Shown here piece after piece: positions 9,001-18,091 of a stretch of 64,000 bases of DNA. The DNA is taken from NCBI GenBank assembly GCA_012960505.1, contig DUBC01000011.1, positions 1 through 64,000 on the forward strand. Reading direction: 5' to 3'. A program made the position numbers and the translations under genes. Numbering within the stretch: position 1 is the first letter of the stretch; the number at the start of each line of letters is the position of its first letter. The notes under the pieces were generated by a model. The model saw only the letters and a program-made list of their open reading frames with translations. It was not told where the DNA came from and ran no database searches. The DNA is from Verrucomicrobiales bacterium (lineage in GTDB: Bacteria > Verrucomicrobiota > Verrucomicrobiia > Verrucomicrobiales > DEV007).

Positions 9001-11200
9001 TGGGCACGACCGGGGTCGTATTTATAAGATTTCCCCTTCCGGTACGAAGCTACGTCAATCAACCAAGTTAGAGGGACGGAACCCGGCCGAACTGGCGGCT
9101 TCTCTCGATTCGCCAAATGGCTGGCAACGTGACACTGCCCACATGATGTTAACTTGGCTCGATAAGGGTGAGCAAAAGGAGGCAGTTCCGAGTCTTTTAA
9201 AGGTGTTGAAGAGTAAATATCCCGCTGCCCGGGCTCAAGCTCTCAGTGCTTTGGCGGATCTTGCCGGACTTTCGACGAAGACAATGCACATGGGTCTCGG
9301 AGATTCGCACACCGGCGTGCGCCGCAATGCACTGCGAGTTGGTGCCGATTTATTTAACAGTGACGCCAAGTTGGGTCAGCGAGCAGTCGATTTGCTCGAC
9401 GACGATGATGCTCACGTGCAACGGCGTGCAGCTTACGCGCTCGGAGCTTGGAAGGACCCACGCGCTGGGCAGGCCTTGGGCCGGTTTTTAGTGAAGAACG
9501 CTGATCGCCCCTACTTGCGGGCCGCCGCTCTGACCTCGGCAGGAGCGTTCCCGGACGAGGTCCTAATTTCAGTTCTCGGTATGAAGCGCAATCCTATCAC
9601 TGTCGGACTCAGTACCGAACTAATGGGAATGCTCGGTGACGATATCAAAAAATTTGTTCCGCCCGTAATAGCCCGAATCGCTGCCGAGCCCGCGAACGGT
9701 CAACAATACGAGGCATGGAAGCTCATCGCAGCTAGTCGTCTCTTGGAAGCCGTCGGTGAAGATGATTCGGTGCGCTTGCAGGTCAAATCGATGCTGGCGG
9801 GTGCGCGAACCATCGTTATAAACGAGAAACAGGACCTCGACAGCCGGCTCGCCGCAGTGCAGTTGATTGAGAGGGCTGCTCCTAAACCCGACGAGGACGT
9901 GGAACGTCTCATTGCCCTCTTGAAATTGACGGCTCCGGTCGAACTGCAAGTGGCGGTGGCCAAGTCCCTCCTTCGACATGAAGAGACCGGAGCTGCGCGC
10001 CGTGTCTTGGCTAGTTGGTCCGAGCACGGACCAGCGTTGCGCAGTGCTATCATTGATTCTCTTCTGGCTCGCTCGAAGTTAACTACGACATTATTGGATT
10101 CGATCGCCGAGAATAGCGAACTCGCTGTCTCCATTGACGTGAGTCGCCGGCAATTGCTGCTGCAGCACGAAAATGAATCGATCCGCAAGAAGGCCACGGA
10201 TTTGCTCGGTGGTGCCACGAGACCAGACCGCGCTGCCGTCATGAAGGAATTTAACGCTTCACTATCGAAGAAGGGTGACCGCGAGAAGGGGCGCGCCGTC
10301 TTCGCTAAGGTTTGCGCAGCCTGTCACAGGCTCGATGGCGTCGGTAAGGTCGTTGGCCCGAACCTGGCGGGTCTAAATAACCGAGCTCCGCTCACTTACC
10401 TCACTGCCATTCTAGATCCGAACCGCGCGATCGAATCGAAGTGGATGATGTTCGTTGCCAAGACTAAAGACGGTCTCACGTTAGCCGGAGCAGTGGCGGA
10501 AGAGACGAGTTCCGCGATCACTCTGATCGCCGTTGATGGGTCCCGCACCAGCGTCCCGCGTAGCGAGCTCGAATCGCTCAAATCGACTGGACGATCGCTC
10601 ATGCCCGAGGGCCTCGAGTCAACGATCAGTATCGACGAGATGACTGACTTACTCACTTACCTCAGGTCAACTGGCCGACCACTGGCTCAGGCCGTGGTCA
10701 AGGGCAACACGATAGAGCACCTCGGAACTGAGCACGATGGTTTTTATTCAATCAGTTTTGACCCGATCCCAGGCGCGACCGGGATCGAATTGGAGTGGGC
10801 CAACGAGAGTGGCTTCAAGCACTGGACGATCCGTGAGATCGAAGCTTACACAAACTTTGAGACTAGGCTCGATATCGTTTCCGGGAACGTTGTCCCCGGG
10901 CCAGTGCGTGCCTCGAACAATGTGTTCGCTAACGCCTTTGACGGTGACGTTGAAACGTTCACCTACACGACGGAGTCGGGCACGACAAGGGCACCACAGA
11001 GGACATTACTTAACCTTGAGCCCGGAAGTCACACGCTTGATAGGATCCGCATCAACGACGTGGCCGGTAACGGCACCAATGGCCGGATGCAACAGATCAC
11101 TGTCCGAGTCACTACCGACAATGACGCTGATCTGGCTGCCCGCAAGTATGTCGATGTCGCTAATTTATCGGTCCAGATTTTCGGCGGAGGTGAGGATTAA
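6071..11200 (+). CDS. Giant secreted fusion: polysaccharide deacetylase, VCBS repeats, PVC dehydrogenase propeller, HEAT repeats and c-type cytochrome
   Basis: The 1709-residue product has a signal peptide (1-26). Residues 55-340 form a NodB-type polysaccharide deacetylase with intact motifs: D70-D71, the metal site H126-T-L-T-H130, and FRFPCMDG. FG-GAP/VCBS calcium-type repeats follow (DINGDGFMD near 358, DIDDDGNQD near 494). Residues 610-985 match the PVC membrane-bound dehydrogenase beta-propeller (PGFRVELVAAEPL...DPVDVAWGPDGRMWVAEM), and about 1000-1350 are HEAT-like repeats. A PVC heme domain has C1415-A-A-C1418-H1419 and a possible axial Met in SLMPEGL. The last 165 residues carry the second half, then the first half, of the discoidin-like module of the divergent gene, with no terminal tag. 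I infer an outer-surface or periplasmic polysaccharide-processing redox protein. It shares the 85-base divergent region with 4258-5985. Confidence 0.75.
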   Translation: MKWKRSVFVAIGTLLLLVILLPAQAADGNRLVHLDEPNNPWQFNRHSAKLITPQWIGEDGVEGVAVLAIDDMSGDGQHFRNYLNPIIKRLKLIDGRGPVSITCNRPEPDHPNMQWFFEQGVSLETHTLTHPCPLLQRYDFRRARANYHGCVDLLAMIPNNRSVGFRFPCMDGQNTPSPRAYAEILNGVSDVGNFMSSSTSVGIVFTPDDPEVPKSIFDDDPAGARRFSKYLMNGFVNYVENYPYPFVVGNLIWEVPFVYPNDYTGQVLHGSQNPITIADFKASIDATVAKQGAVSLCFHAGGWMSSEQMADIVDHADVTHGKKVKFLNMREMDDRIVKNMLSGNPLRRADGGDNGVRVFDINGDGFMDVLIGNKKAKISRIWQPEKREWRDIPFPVALHHDLRFGVLDESGLSVAVAPKTGWRFSGKAWVEDKTLAADQGGFRLLDLNNDGVCELISNGSIKRRSEGSWKLLPFRFPEGTAIEKEGGDDAGMRFADIDDDGNQDVIFSNAERFGTWIFESMEKGWTRRGLYGERTNNGVGENHPRGRDSLPPIVRADGSNNGAWIKRGNLYWQNEDTGSVLSHHIDQRSFGDLMGDQANHPRSAKASLRAMQPRPGFRVELVAAEPLVMDPVDVAWGPDGRMWVAEMADYPMGIDNKDKPGSRIVALTDTDGDGRYDKRTLFADGLETANTVLPWRDGVMAVAPPNIWYFRDTTGDGRADQKEILYEGFGRGNEQHRGNGLVWGLDGWIYVANGDSGGTLRSTRTGKELKLGGFDLRIKPDTGEFEPATGVTQHGRNRDDWGNWVAGNNSSGWQIALEDHDIRFNPKVSQPSSRHGITGVIDLFPISRVLSHYSGYRAPPAGSPGKLTSACGYTFYRDSFFDGLVEPSVYFSCPVHNCVHREVITWDGVLMQTARAGDEERSEFLRSSDAWFRPASIRTGPDGGMYVADLYRLVIEHPEWIDDTLEREMIADGRLRAGHDRGRIYKISPSGTKLRQSTKLEGRNPAELAASLDSPNGWQRDTAHMMLTWLDKGEQKEAVPSLLKVLKSKYPAARAQALSALADLAGLSTKTMHMGLGDSHTGVRRNALRVGADLFNSDAKLGQRAVDLLDDDDAHVQRRAAYALGAWKDPRAGQALGRFLVKNADRPYLRAAALTSAGAFPDEVLISVLGMKRNPITVGLSTELMGMLGDDIKKFVPPVIARIAAEPANGQQYEAWKLIAASRLLEAVGEDDSVRLQVKSMLAGARTIVINEKQDLDSRLAAVQLIERAAPKPDEDVERLIALLKLTAPVELQVAVAKSLLRHEETGAARRVLASWSEHGPALRSAIIDSLLARSKLTTTLLDSIAENSELAVSIDVSRRQLLLQHENESIRKKATDLLGGATRPDRAAVMKEFNASLSKKGDREKGRAVFAKVCAACHRLDGVGKVVGPNLAGLNNRAPLTYLTAILDPNRAIESKWMMFVAKTKDGLTLAGAVAEETSSAITLIAVDGSRTSVPRSELESLKSTGRSLMPEGLESTISIDEMTDLLTYLRSTGRPLAQAVVKGNTIEHLGTEHDGFYSISFDPIPGATGIELEWANESGFKHWTIREIEAYTNFETRLDIVSGNVVPGPVRASNNVFANAFDGDVETFTYTTESGTTRAPQRTLLNLEPGSHTLDRIRINDVAGNGTNGRMQQITVRVTTDNDADLAARKYVDVANLSVQIFGGGED

Positions 11201-11287
11201 GAATCTACCACTTTGAATGAGAAGCCCTGTATGCTTAAATCGTTACTTCAGAGTGAAGCGGGAGTAATTATTTTAATGAAGTAAGTG

Positions 11288-13465
11288 TTATTGACTCTTT
11301 AATTCACGAATTCGCAGATTGCGGAACCGGTAGATTCCTTCTTTTGAATTGTGCTGCAAGCCGATCACTCCGCTCTTGTGTTTGGAGTCTTCGATGTCAC
11401 TGCATAGTTGGCCGTTGACCCAGGTGCGTATCCTGGGCCCCTTGCCTATGACCCGGATCTGGTTCCATTTGCCCGGCCTGAGGAATGTTCCTGTCCGGTT
11501 AACGAAATCATTTATCTTCTTCTCCTCTTCGGGAGGATTCATCCAGCCGACTCCGATATCGAAAATGCCTCCACTTCGAATGTCGGAGATTTCGCTTTGA
11601 TAACCTTTCGGGAGGTTCTTTCCCTTGGGCAAGACGCAGCGGAATCCTACACCGGAGTCAAAGTCCTTCTTGGGCATCCTTGCCTCAAGCTCGAGGACGA
11701 AGTCAGTGAATACTTTTGTATGCAGGTAAAACACTTGCGGATCGGGAGAGATGTGAATTTCGCCGTTAACTACTTTAATTCCCTTGGGCTTGGAAATTTG
11801 CGATACAGGTTCTCCTGGTTTAGCAGCGAAGGGCTGTCGCCAGCCTTTTAGTGTCTTCCCATCGAAGAGTGAAATCCAGCCCTCGTTATTCAAGCCAACT
11901 TCAAAGGTTCCGAATTCGGGCCATGGGGGAAAGAGAGTCTCGCCTTTGCGAAGTTTTGGAGCAGGAGGCACCTCGTATTGCTTGCGCAGTTTGGCTAGCT
12001 CACCCTTCATGTGTTGCAGGGTCTTGGCGTACTTGGGATCATCGTGTAAGGATTGCATTTCCTTTGGATCTTTCTCGAGGTCAAAGAGTTCCCATTCGTT
12101 GATGTCGTAGAAGTGCATCAGCTTATAGCGACTGTTGCGGACGCCGTCATGACGGCGAACGGCATGGTATTCTGGAAAGCAGTAGTAGTGATAGTAGATT
12201 GATTCTCTCCAGTCCTTTTGATCCTTGCCTTCGATTAAGGGTTTGAGACTCTTTCCCTGCATATCTTCAGGCAGATCGATTCCGGCAAGATCGAGGAATG
12301 TTTGGGCGAAGTCTAGGTTGGAGACCATTTTCTTATTCACGGTCCCGGGCTTAGCCACGCCCGGCCATCGAACCAATAATGGAGTCTTAACTGATTCCTC
12401 GTACATGAAACGTTTATCGAACCATCCATGCTCACCGAGGAAGAATCCTTGGTCGGACGCATAGATAACTACCGTGTTCTTGGCTAGGCCGGACTCATCA
12501 AGGTAGTCGAGCATAGTTCCTACAGAGTCATCGAGTGACCTGACACAGGCCAGGTAATCGGCCATGTAGCGCTGGTATTTCCAGCGAACGAGGTCATCCC
12601 CCTGTGGTCGTTTCCTGAGGACCTTGGCCCGGATCCTGTCGTAGACCTTGTTCCACTTCTTTCGCTGGGACTTATTCATGCGGTCCTGGCGGAAAGGAAC
12701 CATTTTATTATCGAGGGCCAGGTCCATGGTCACCCGCAAGGTCATGTCCTGGGTCTGGGCCGGGGTCCCTCTTCCCTTGAAGTCATCGAATAGATTCTTT
12801 GGCTCGGGATAGACCTTGCTGGTGTATTCATCGAGAAGATGAACTGGTGGGAGCCAGAACCTGTGGGGTGCCTTGTGCTGAACCATGAGCATGAAAGGCT
12901 TTTTCTTGTCTCTGCCATCTTTGAGCCATTTAATCGATTTGTTCACTACCGCCTCGGTCACATATTCTCCGGGCGTTCCGGGAACTAATCCTTTTGGGGT
13001 CCTGAAATCCGGTGCGTAATAGGTCCCTTGTCCGGGAAGTACGTTCCAAAGATCAAAGCCCTGAGGATCTGATCCGAGGTGCCATTTGCCAATGACTGCA
13101 GTCTGGTACCCTCCTTTTTGGAGGAGTTTAGGGAAGGTCTGTTGATTACCATTGAAGACGTGTTCATTTTCCATGAAACCGTTCAGATGGGAGTGCTTAC
13201 CAGTGAGTATGACGGCGCGACTCGGACCGCACAGAGCATTAGTGACAAAGCAGTTATCGAAACGGATCCCCTCATTGGCGATACGGTCCAGGTTCGGCGT
13301 TGGGGCAACGTCCTTCAATCTTCCTCCATAGGCTGAGACTGCTTCGAAGGAGTGATCATCGGAGAAGATGAAAACAATGTTCGGAGGTTCTTTGGAGAAG
13401 AGTTGACCTGCGGAGCAGAAAAATTGACCTGTTAACGCTACTATTATCAAGAGAGCCTGTTTCAT
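11288..13465 (-). CDS. Secreted sulfatase fused to a DUF1080-like (laminin-G fold) domain
   Basis: After a signal peptide (1-20) the 725-residue product is a type I sulfatase, which hydrolyses sulfate esters, probably on algal or host polysaccharides. It has the metal-site [11 protein letters not shown] at 29-39 and the maturation motif C79-G-P-S-R83, where the Cys would be converted to formylglycine. Downstream are typical GKWHLG and [11 protein letters not shown] motifs. Residues 505-725 form a second domain starting [15 protein letters not shown], the hallmark of 3-keto-disaccharide hydrolase/DUF1080 (LamG-like) domains. Sulfatase plus DUF1080 in one chain is consistent with sulfated-glycan breakdown. 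The ATG start is clear, and the gene is divergent from 13647. The substrate is unknown. Confidence 0.85.
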   Translation of the reverse strand: MKQALLIIVALTGQFFCSAGQLFSKEPPNIVFIFSDDHSFEAVSAYGGRLKDVAPTPNLDRIANEGIRFDNCFVTNALCGPSRAVILTGKHSHLNGFMENEHVFNGNQQTFPKLLQKGGYQTAVIGKWHLGSDPQGFDLWNVLPGQGTYYAPDFRTPKGLVPGTPGEYVTEAVVNKSIKWLKDGRDKKKPFMLMVQHKAPHRFWLPPVHLLDEYTSKVYPEPKNLFDDFKGRGTPAQTQDMTLRVTMDLALDNKMVPFRQDRMNKSQRKKWNKVYDRIRAKVLRKRPQGDDLVRWKYQRYMADYLACVRSLDDSVGTMLDYLDESGLAKNTVVIYASDQGFFLGEHGWFDKRFMYEESVKTPLLVRWPGVAKPGTVNKKMVSNLDFAQTFLDLAGIDLPEDMQGKSLKPLIEGKDQKDWRESIYYHYYCFPEYHAVRRHDGVRNSRYKLMHFYDINEWELFDLEKDPKEMQSLHDDPKYAKTLQHMKGELAKLRKQYEVPPAPKLRKGETLFPPWPEFGTFEVGLNNEGWISLFDGKTLKGWRQPFAAKPGEPVSQISKPKGIKVVNGEIHISPDPQVFYLHTKVFTDFVLELEARMPKKDFDSGVGFRCVLPKGKNLPKGYQSEISDIRSGGIFDIGVGWMNPPEEEKKINDFVNRTGTFLRPGKWNQIRVIGKGPRIRTWVNGQLCSDIEDSKHKSGVIGLQHNSKEGIYRFRNLRIRELKSQ

Positions 13466-13646
13466 GGTGGTTATTCTACCCTACGGGCCAAGCCTACTCA
13501 AACCTCAAGTGTGCGAGGAAATCTTTAATAATATTGGTGTCATTGGAAATACCATGAATGACCATGTTTTTCAGTGGTATTAATGTTGAATATTTTGCAT
13601 GAGAGGAGCTCTTGTCTTTTTCTTTTAGTGGTCTGATAGTGCTTGA

Positions 13647-14606
13647 ATGAGAAATCTGAGGGTCATCACCTTATTGTTTGTTTTTATTGGTTTTGATGCG
13701 ACCACGTCAACGGCTCAGGACCAGAAAAGGAACTCATCTAAAGGAGATAATAGGATCGTTAAAATGGAGATGCGTTACACTATTAATGTTCCCGGTAAAA
13801 CGCGCCGAGCCAGGTTCTTATTACTCGTTCCATCTGACCTCCCTTACCGTCAGCGCATCATCAACAAGAAATGGATACTGCCACCCACGAAGACCTATCA
13901 AAGGGAAGGAGGGACAGAAGCTGAATGGATTTTTGATAAGCCGAAGCCAAAAATTGAGCTTGGATGCATACTCACTATAGAGCTTTTCCCTTATGATTTT
14001 TCGCAACGCTTTAAAGATAAGAAGAAAGGATCCGAAGGGCTGAAACCATATCTTAAGGAGGAGAAATTCCTGGAGAAAAGCTCTCCATCCATCATTAGCC
14101 TGGCTAAGGTAGCGGCCCCGAAGAGAGAAGTGGGAGAACATTTGTTGGAGTCACTTTTCAATGGGACTCTGGAAAACCTTAAAACGCATGGGTTCGTTGA
14201 TGAGGTTCGAGGAGCTGACCTTGCTCTTGAGTTAGGAGGAGGTGATTGTACTGACTTCACAGACGTCTTAGTTACATTGTGTCGTGTGCGTGGACTTCCT
14301 GCGCGTCATATTAGAGGGGTCTTAGCTGGTCCTTTTGCTAGATCTGATACTCCAAAACATTCATGGGCTGAAGTTTACATCCCTAAAAATGGTTGGATCA
14401 GACTGGACCCTTACCTAACGGAGTTGGGCCAGGCAGGTTATAAGAGACTCAAGAATCATTATATTACTTTAAGTTATGATCGTAATGATGAGATAGGAAA
14501 TTATTGGAGGTATTGGTCCTGGGGCGCACCGATAAGCGTGACTGAGCGGCTGGACTGCGGGCATGGTGTCTTTACAGAGACCGTAGGTGCTAGTCCAAAA
14601 AAATAA
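13647..14606 (+). CDS. Secreted transglutaminase-like (papain-fold) protein
   Basis: The 319-residue product has a signal peptide (MRNLRVITLLFVFIGFDATT). Residues 35-110 are a beta-rich domain typical of the N-terminal region of bacterial transglutaminase-like proteins. A transglutaminase core follows with a full triad by motif: GGGDCTDF (C201), KHSWAEVYIP (H238) and WIRLDP (D254). The family contains peptidases and amidases as well as true crosslinking enzymes, so the reaction is not settled. It stands alone between divergent and convergent neighbours; its stop is 11 bases from the stop of the RCC1 protein. Confidence 0.8.
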   Translation: MRNLRVITLLFVFIGFDATTSTAQDQKRNSSKGDNRIVKMEMRYTINVPGKTRRARFLLLVPSDLPYRQRIINKKWILPPTKTYQREGGTEAEWIFDKPKPKIELGCILTIELFPYDFSQRFKDKKKGSEGLKPYLKEEKFLEKSSPSIISLAKVAAPKREVGEHLLESLFNGTLENLKTHGFVDEVRGADLALELGGGDCTDFTDVLVTLCRVRGLPARHIRGVLAGPFARSDTPKHSWAEVYIPKNGWIRLDPYLTELGQAGYKRLKNHYITLSYDRNDEIGNYWRYWSWGAPISVTERLDCGHGVFTETVGASPKK

Positions 14607-14636
14607 GGGGAGAGCTTTTACCTTTTGATGGCTCTC
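14597..14636 (-). terminator. Rho-independent terminator of the RCC1-repeat gene
   Basis: Read on the minus strand, GAGAGC and GCTCTC (14631-14636 and 14610-14615) form a six-pair stem around a 15-base loop that contains the stop codon. It is followed by CCCTTA and seven T (14597-14603). The large loop lowers certainty. Confidence 0.45.
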
Positions 14637-16924
14637 AAGAAATACTTTGAGTCACCAAGATCAAAGGATCGTTCGACCTTCTGTCCGTTCCCCTGGATAT
14701 TTGATTCGATCGATCGCCAGGCGCTCAGGTCAGGTGAACTTTGAATAGCGTAAGTCTTTGATGTCTCGGTAGAGAAGACTATTTTTATCTTATTAGCTTT
14801 GCCTGAGGGCAGACGCACGATGCTGGTTGAAATTGTAAATTCTACTGGCTTATCTAATATGGCACCCGTGAGGTCAGCTCCGATCGCGCCGATGAGGTTT
14901 GTTCCGCTGATCAGGGCGCCGGAAAGGTTCGCGCCCGTCAGGTTAGCTCCGGAAAGGTTAGCATTAGTGAGGTTGGCCCCGGAAAGGTTGGCACTGGTTA
15001 GGTTCGCTCCTGCCATGTTAGCGTCCGTTAGATTGGCGTTGCTCAGATTGGCTCTTGAGAGGCTAGTAGAAGTTAAATTTTCAGGGACACTGACCTGACC
15101 GTCAAGATCAGTTCCCCATAAGATTATCGTGCCATCACTTTTAATGGCTCCGCTATGATAATACATGCCACTGATAGAAATAGCGTCACTGAGGCCCGCT
15201 GGCACATCAGTTTCTCCGTAAAGATTGCCTCCCCAGCAAACGACTGTTCCGTCACTCTTCAGTGCCATGGAGTAGAAGTCTGCTGCCTGAATGGCGATGA
15301 CGTTACTGAGTCCTGCTGGTACATTGCATTGACCTTGAAGATTATTGCCCCAGGCCACGACCGTTCCATTTTCTTTTAAGACGACGGTATGTTCGTAGCC
15401 TGCTTCGGCAGAGATGAGTTTCCCGAGTCCAAGAGGCACGAGCGATTGCCCGTAATCATTACTTCCCCAGGCCACGATCGAACCGTTCTCCCGCAAAGCG
15501 ACGGTATGGTAGCCACCCGCTGAGACGGAAATAACATCTCTGAGCGCTGCCGGGACACTTCCCTCGCCGTAAATATTTCTTCCCCAGGCCACGACAGTTC
15601 CTCCTTGTCTAAGGACAACGTTTCTCTGGTGCCCGGCATCAATAGCAATGACGTTATTGAGTCCGGTGGGGGATAGGGTCTGCCCATATTCATTACTTCC
15701 CCAGCCGACGATCGTTCCATTTGCCAGTAAGGCGACGGAATGAAAATCGCCTGCGGAAATGGCCGTTACATTAGTCAGCCCTTCCGGAACATTGCATTGT
15801 CCCAGAGCATTACTGCCCCAGGCCCGGACCGTCCCCTCTGCTTTGAGTGCGAGAGTGTGGTAGTCACCGATGTTCAGTGATGTCACGGTCCCATTACCGA
15901 AGTCCACACCTGTCAGTTCTGAGCCACTGAGGTTTGCCCCGGTAAGCTCTGCTCCTCTAAGGTTAGCCGGGCTAATTCCCGGCATTGGATCGCCTTGCCC
16001 ATAATCATTACTTCCCCAGGTGACGATGGTCCCATTTTCCTTTAATGCTGCATTATGACCAGTCCCTGACACGATGCCGGTCACGTTACTGAGGCCTGCC
16101 GGCACATCAGTTTGTCCATAAATGTTTCTTCCCCATGCCACGACGGTCCCGTCTTCCTTCAAAGCGACACTGTGAAATCCCCCGGCAGATATTGCTACAA
16201 CGTCATTAAGTCCTTCAGGAACATCAGCTTCCCCGTACTTATTACTTCCCCATGCCACGACGGTCCCATCTCCTTTGAGGGCCAGTGAATGAAAGTAAGC
16301 CGCTGCGATCTGCGTGACGCCTCCGAGACCTTCCGGAACATTAGACTGATTCGAGTCATTCCTGCCCCAGGCCATGACCGTTCCATCCTTTTGTAGCGCG
16401 ATGCTATGTTCCCGTCCTGCGACGAGCTGAATCACTTCTAATAAGGCTTCGGGAGGGGAAATTTGTCCATAGTTATTTCTTCCCCATAGCACGATAGTGC
16501 CGTCTTCTTTGAGGGCCATGCTGTGGCCATGTCCAGCGCTCACAGAAACTACTGATCCGAGTCCTTCAGGGACGTCTCTCTGACCATAATTATTTCTTCC
16601 CCATGTGACTACTGACCCGTCTTCCATTGAAGCTAATGAGTGATAGTAACCACCTGAAACGGACGCTGCCTTTTCAAGGTTCTTTGGGACAGTGGACTGA
16701 TTGTAATCGTTCCATCCTTTGGCAACGATCGATCCATCTTTTCTTATTGCCAATGTGTGGTAGTAACCGGCGGCGAGGAATTGTGGGCTCGAAGCTTTGA
16801 GGTTCACGTTCGGTCCTATCGAATATCCATTCACAGTCCCGGTCCCGTCAGGTCCTAACTGTGCTGGTGAATTGTATTGGAGCATTACCAATGCGCTTAG
16901 AGTGATCAGTGATTTATTTCTCAT
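14618..16924 (-). CDS. Secreted protein with two sets of seven RCC1 repeats, pentapeptide repeats and C-terminal module
   Basis: The 768-residue protein has a signal peptide (1-21). It then has 14 repeats of 39 residues built on A-G-x-x-H-S-x-A-L-K-x-D-G-T-V-V-A-W-G-x-N-x-Y-G-Q, a short RCC1-like unit. Repeats 1-7 span about 48-320, followed by a short pentapeptide-repeat stretch (LRGAELTGANLSGSELTGVD). Repeats 8-14 span about 350-620 and are followed by a longer pentapeptide stretch (LSRANLSNANLTDANMAGAN and on) to about 690. The last 75 residues are a Verrucomicrobia-type end module (YAIQSSPDLSAW ... YFLRAIKR). RCC1 domains usually form seven-bladed propellers, so two propellers in series are likely. 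No catalytic motif is seen; a surface binding or scaffold role is an inference. Confidence 0.75.
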   Translation of the reverse strand: MRNKSLITLSALVMLQYNSPAQLGPDGTGTVNGYSIGPNVNLKASSPQFLAAGYYHTLAIRKDGSIVAKGWNDYNQSTVPKNLEKAASVSGGYYHSLASMEDGSVVTWGRNNYGQRDVPEGLGSVVSVSAGHGHSMALKEDGTIVLWGRNNYGQISPPEALLEVIQLVAGREHSIALQKDGTVMAWGRNDSNQSNVPEGLGGVTQIAAAYFHSLALKGDGTVVAWGSNKYGEADVPEGLNDVVAISAGGFHSVALKEDGTVVAWGRNIYGQTDVPAGLSNVTGIVSGTGHNAALKENGTIVTWGSNDYGQGDPMPGISPANLRGAELTGANLSGSELTGVDFGNGTVTSLNIGDYHTLALKAEGTVRAWGSNALGQCNVPEGLTNVTAISAGDFHSVALLANGTIVGWGSNEYGQTLSPTGLNNVIAIDAGHQRNVVLRQGGTVVAWGRNIYGEGSVPAALRDVISVSAGGYHTVALRENGSIVAWGSNDYGQSLVPLGLGKLISAEAGYEHTVVLKENGTVVAWGNNLQGQCNVPAGLSNVIAIQAADFYSMALKSDGTVVCWGGNLYGETDVPAGLSDAISISGMYYHSGAIKSDGTIILWGTDLDGQVSVPENLTSTSLSRANLSNANLTDANMAGANLTSANLSGANLTNANLSGANLTGANLSGALISGTNLIGAIGADLTGAILDKPVEFTISTSIVRLPSGKANKIKIVFSTETSKTYAIQSSPDLSAWRSIESNIQGNGQKVERSFDLGDSKYFLRAIKR

Positions 16925-17055
16925 GAAGTCCTTAATTAAAGCAATGATAGAATTTTTCTCGAAAAACTGTCGATTATAAAAGCTAACTTAGATTGTAATC
17001 GCCTTTTCTTCTGTATTGGGCGAACTTGATAAGTGATAGAGGATAAAAGTTCGCT

Positions 17056-18045
17056 GTGAAATTCATTATTAGGTTACTTGTGTTTCTCGTTGCCATTATT
17101 CTTGGTTACGAGGTAATTCATCTTATTTGGCTCCGCGACACGGATGGATGGGCTGTCCTGTCCTGGATCGAGGAAGTCAATGAGAATGGTCCGTCCTCCA
17201 AGGCTGAACCTGAAGAGGTTGGAGCATTTTCTCAAGTGAAATCTTTTGATGGCGAAAAGTCTCTTTTTCTCATCGATATCCTTACCTTAAGTTCGTTAGC
17301 AATCGCGGTCTTATCGGCGTGGGTTCTTTGGGCAAGAAAGAAAGTGATGGCTCGGCGACGTTCATGGTCGAGAACATTTTGGGTGAGCCTAGGGACCTTC
17401 ATTGCGGTCATGGCTTTTGCTCTTTTTGGTTCTTTTCCCAAACACACAGAAATATCTGATGATGAATGGGCTGAGATTATCAATGATATCAGAGTCGGTG
17501 ACGTTATCGGCTATCGTAAGGAGAAGTGGAGCGCGCGACGCGAACTTTTTGCTGAGGGGAAAGCGACCGTGATCGGATACCGTTTATTTAAATATGGTCA
17601 CCTTGCGATCGTGGTTGACGATCCAAAGGTTCCTGGGAGGAAGGCGCTCTTCACGAGTCAGGGCCAAATAGGGGCGAACCTTGACGAGGACATTGAATCA
17701 TTGCGTACGCATAACTGGGATGCGTGGAGGTTGGATAAATGGGACCGCGTTGATAAAGATCGTATCAGGGAAGGCGTGATCCGTTGCCAGGAAAAGGCAG
17801 GGCATTTCTTCGGCTATGATTATTCGGGTATGTTTTCACTTTGGAATGAAAATTTAAAGCCTGAACAAATAAACGATTTCGGGGACGAGTACATTTGTTC
17901 TACAGTAGTAGTGACCTTGCTTTATTTTGCGGGTTTTGAAAGCGATGCTACGCCGCGTCAAGGCCTTGACTTGATTACTCCTTACCAAGTCGTTAAAGCT
18001 AGAGGACATTTTATCGAACTGCCGGATTTGCCAAAGGTTGATTGA
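17056..18045 (+). CDS. Membrane-anchored YiiX-like permuted NlpC/P60 (papain-fold) hydrolase
   Basis: Translation starts at GTG 17056. The 329-residue protein has hydrophobic segments at about 3-25, 68-92 and 107-127. Residues 145-325 form a domain with the order typical of circularly permuted NlpC/P60 enzymes of the YiiX/DUF830 type: an early GDVIGYR, then YGHLAIVVDD (H182), then YICSTVVVTLLYFAG (C281). Members cleave amide or ester bonds, for example in peptidoglycan peptides or lipids; the substrate here is unknown. The next gene starts 47 bases downstream on the same strand and may be cotranscribed. Confidence 0.65.
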   Translation: MKFIIRLLVFLVAIILGYEVIHLIWLRDTDGWAVLSWIEEVNENGPSSKAEPEEVGAFSQVKSFDGEKSLFLIDILTLSSLAIAVLSAWVLWARKKVMARRRSWSRTFWVSLGTFIAVMAFALFGSFPKHTEISDDEWAEIINDIRVGDVIGYRKEKWSARRELFAEGKATVIGYRLFKYGHLAIVVDDPKVPGRKALFTSQGQIGANLDEDIESLRTHNWDAWRLDKWDRVDKDRIREGVIRCQEKAGHFFGYDYSGMFSLWNENLKPEQINDFGDEYICSTVVVTLLYFAGFESDATPRQGLDLITPYQVVKARGHFIELPDLPKVD

Positions 18046-18091
18046 TTAGAGAGTTGCTTGAACTGACCTGATTTGATTAATATTAATTTCG

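Noticed and set aside
14799..15098. Plus-strand Arg/Leu/Ala-rich frame
   Set aside because: It is the antisense of the pentapeptide-repeat DNA on the minus strand.
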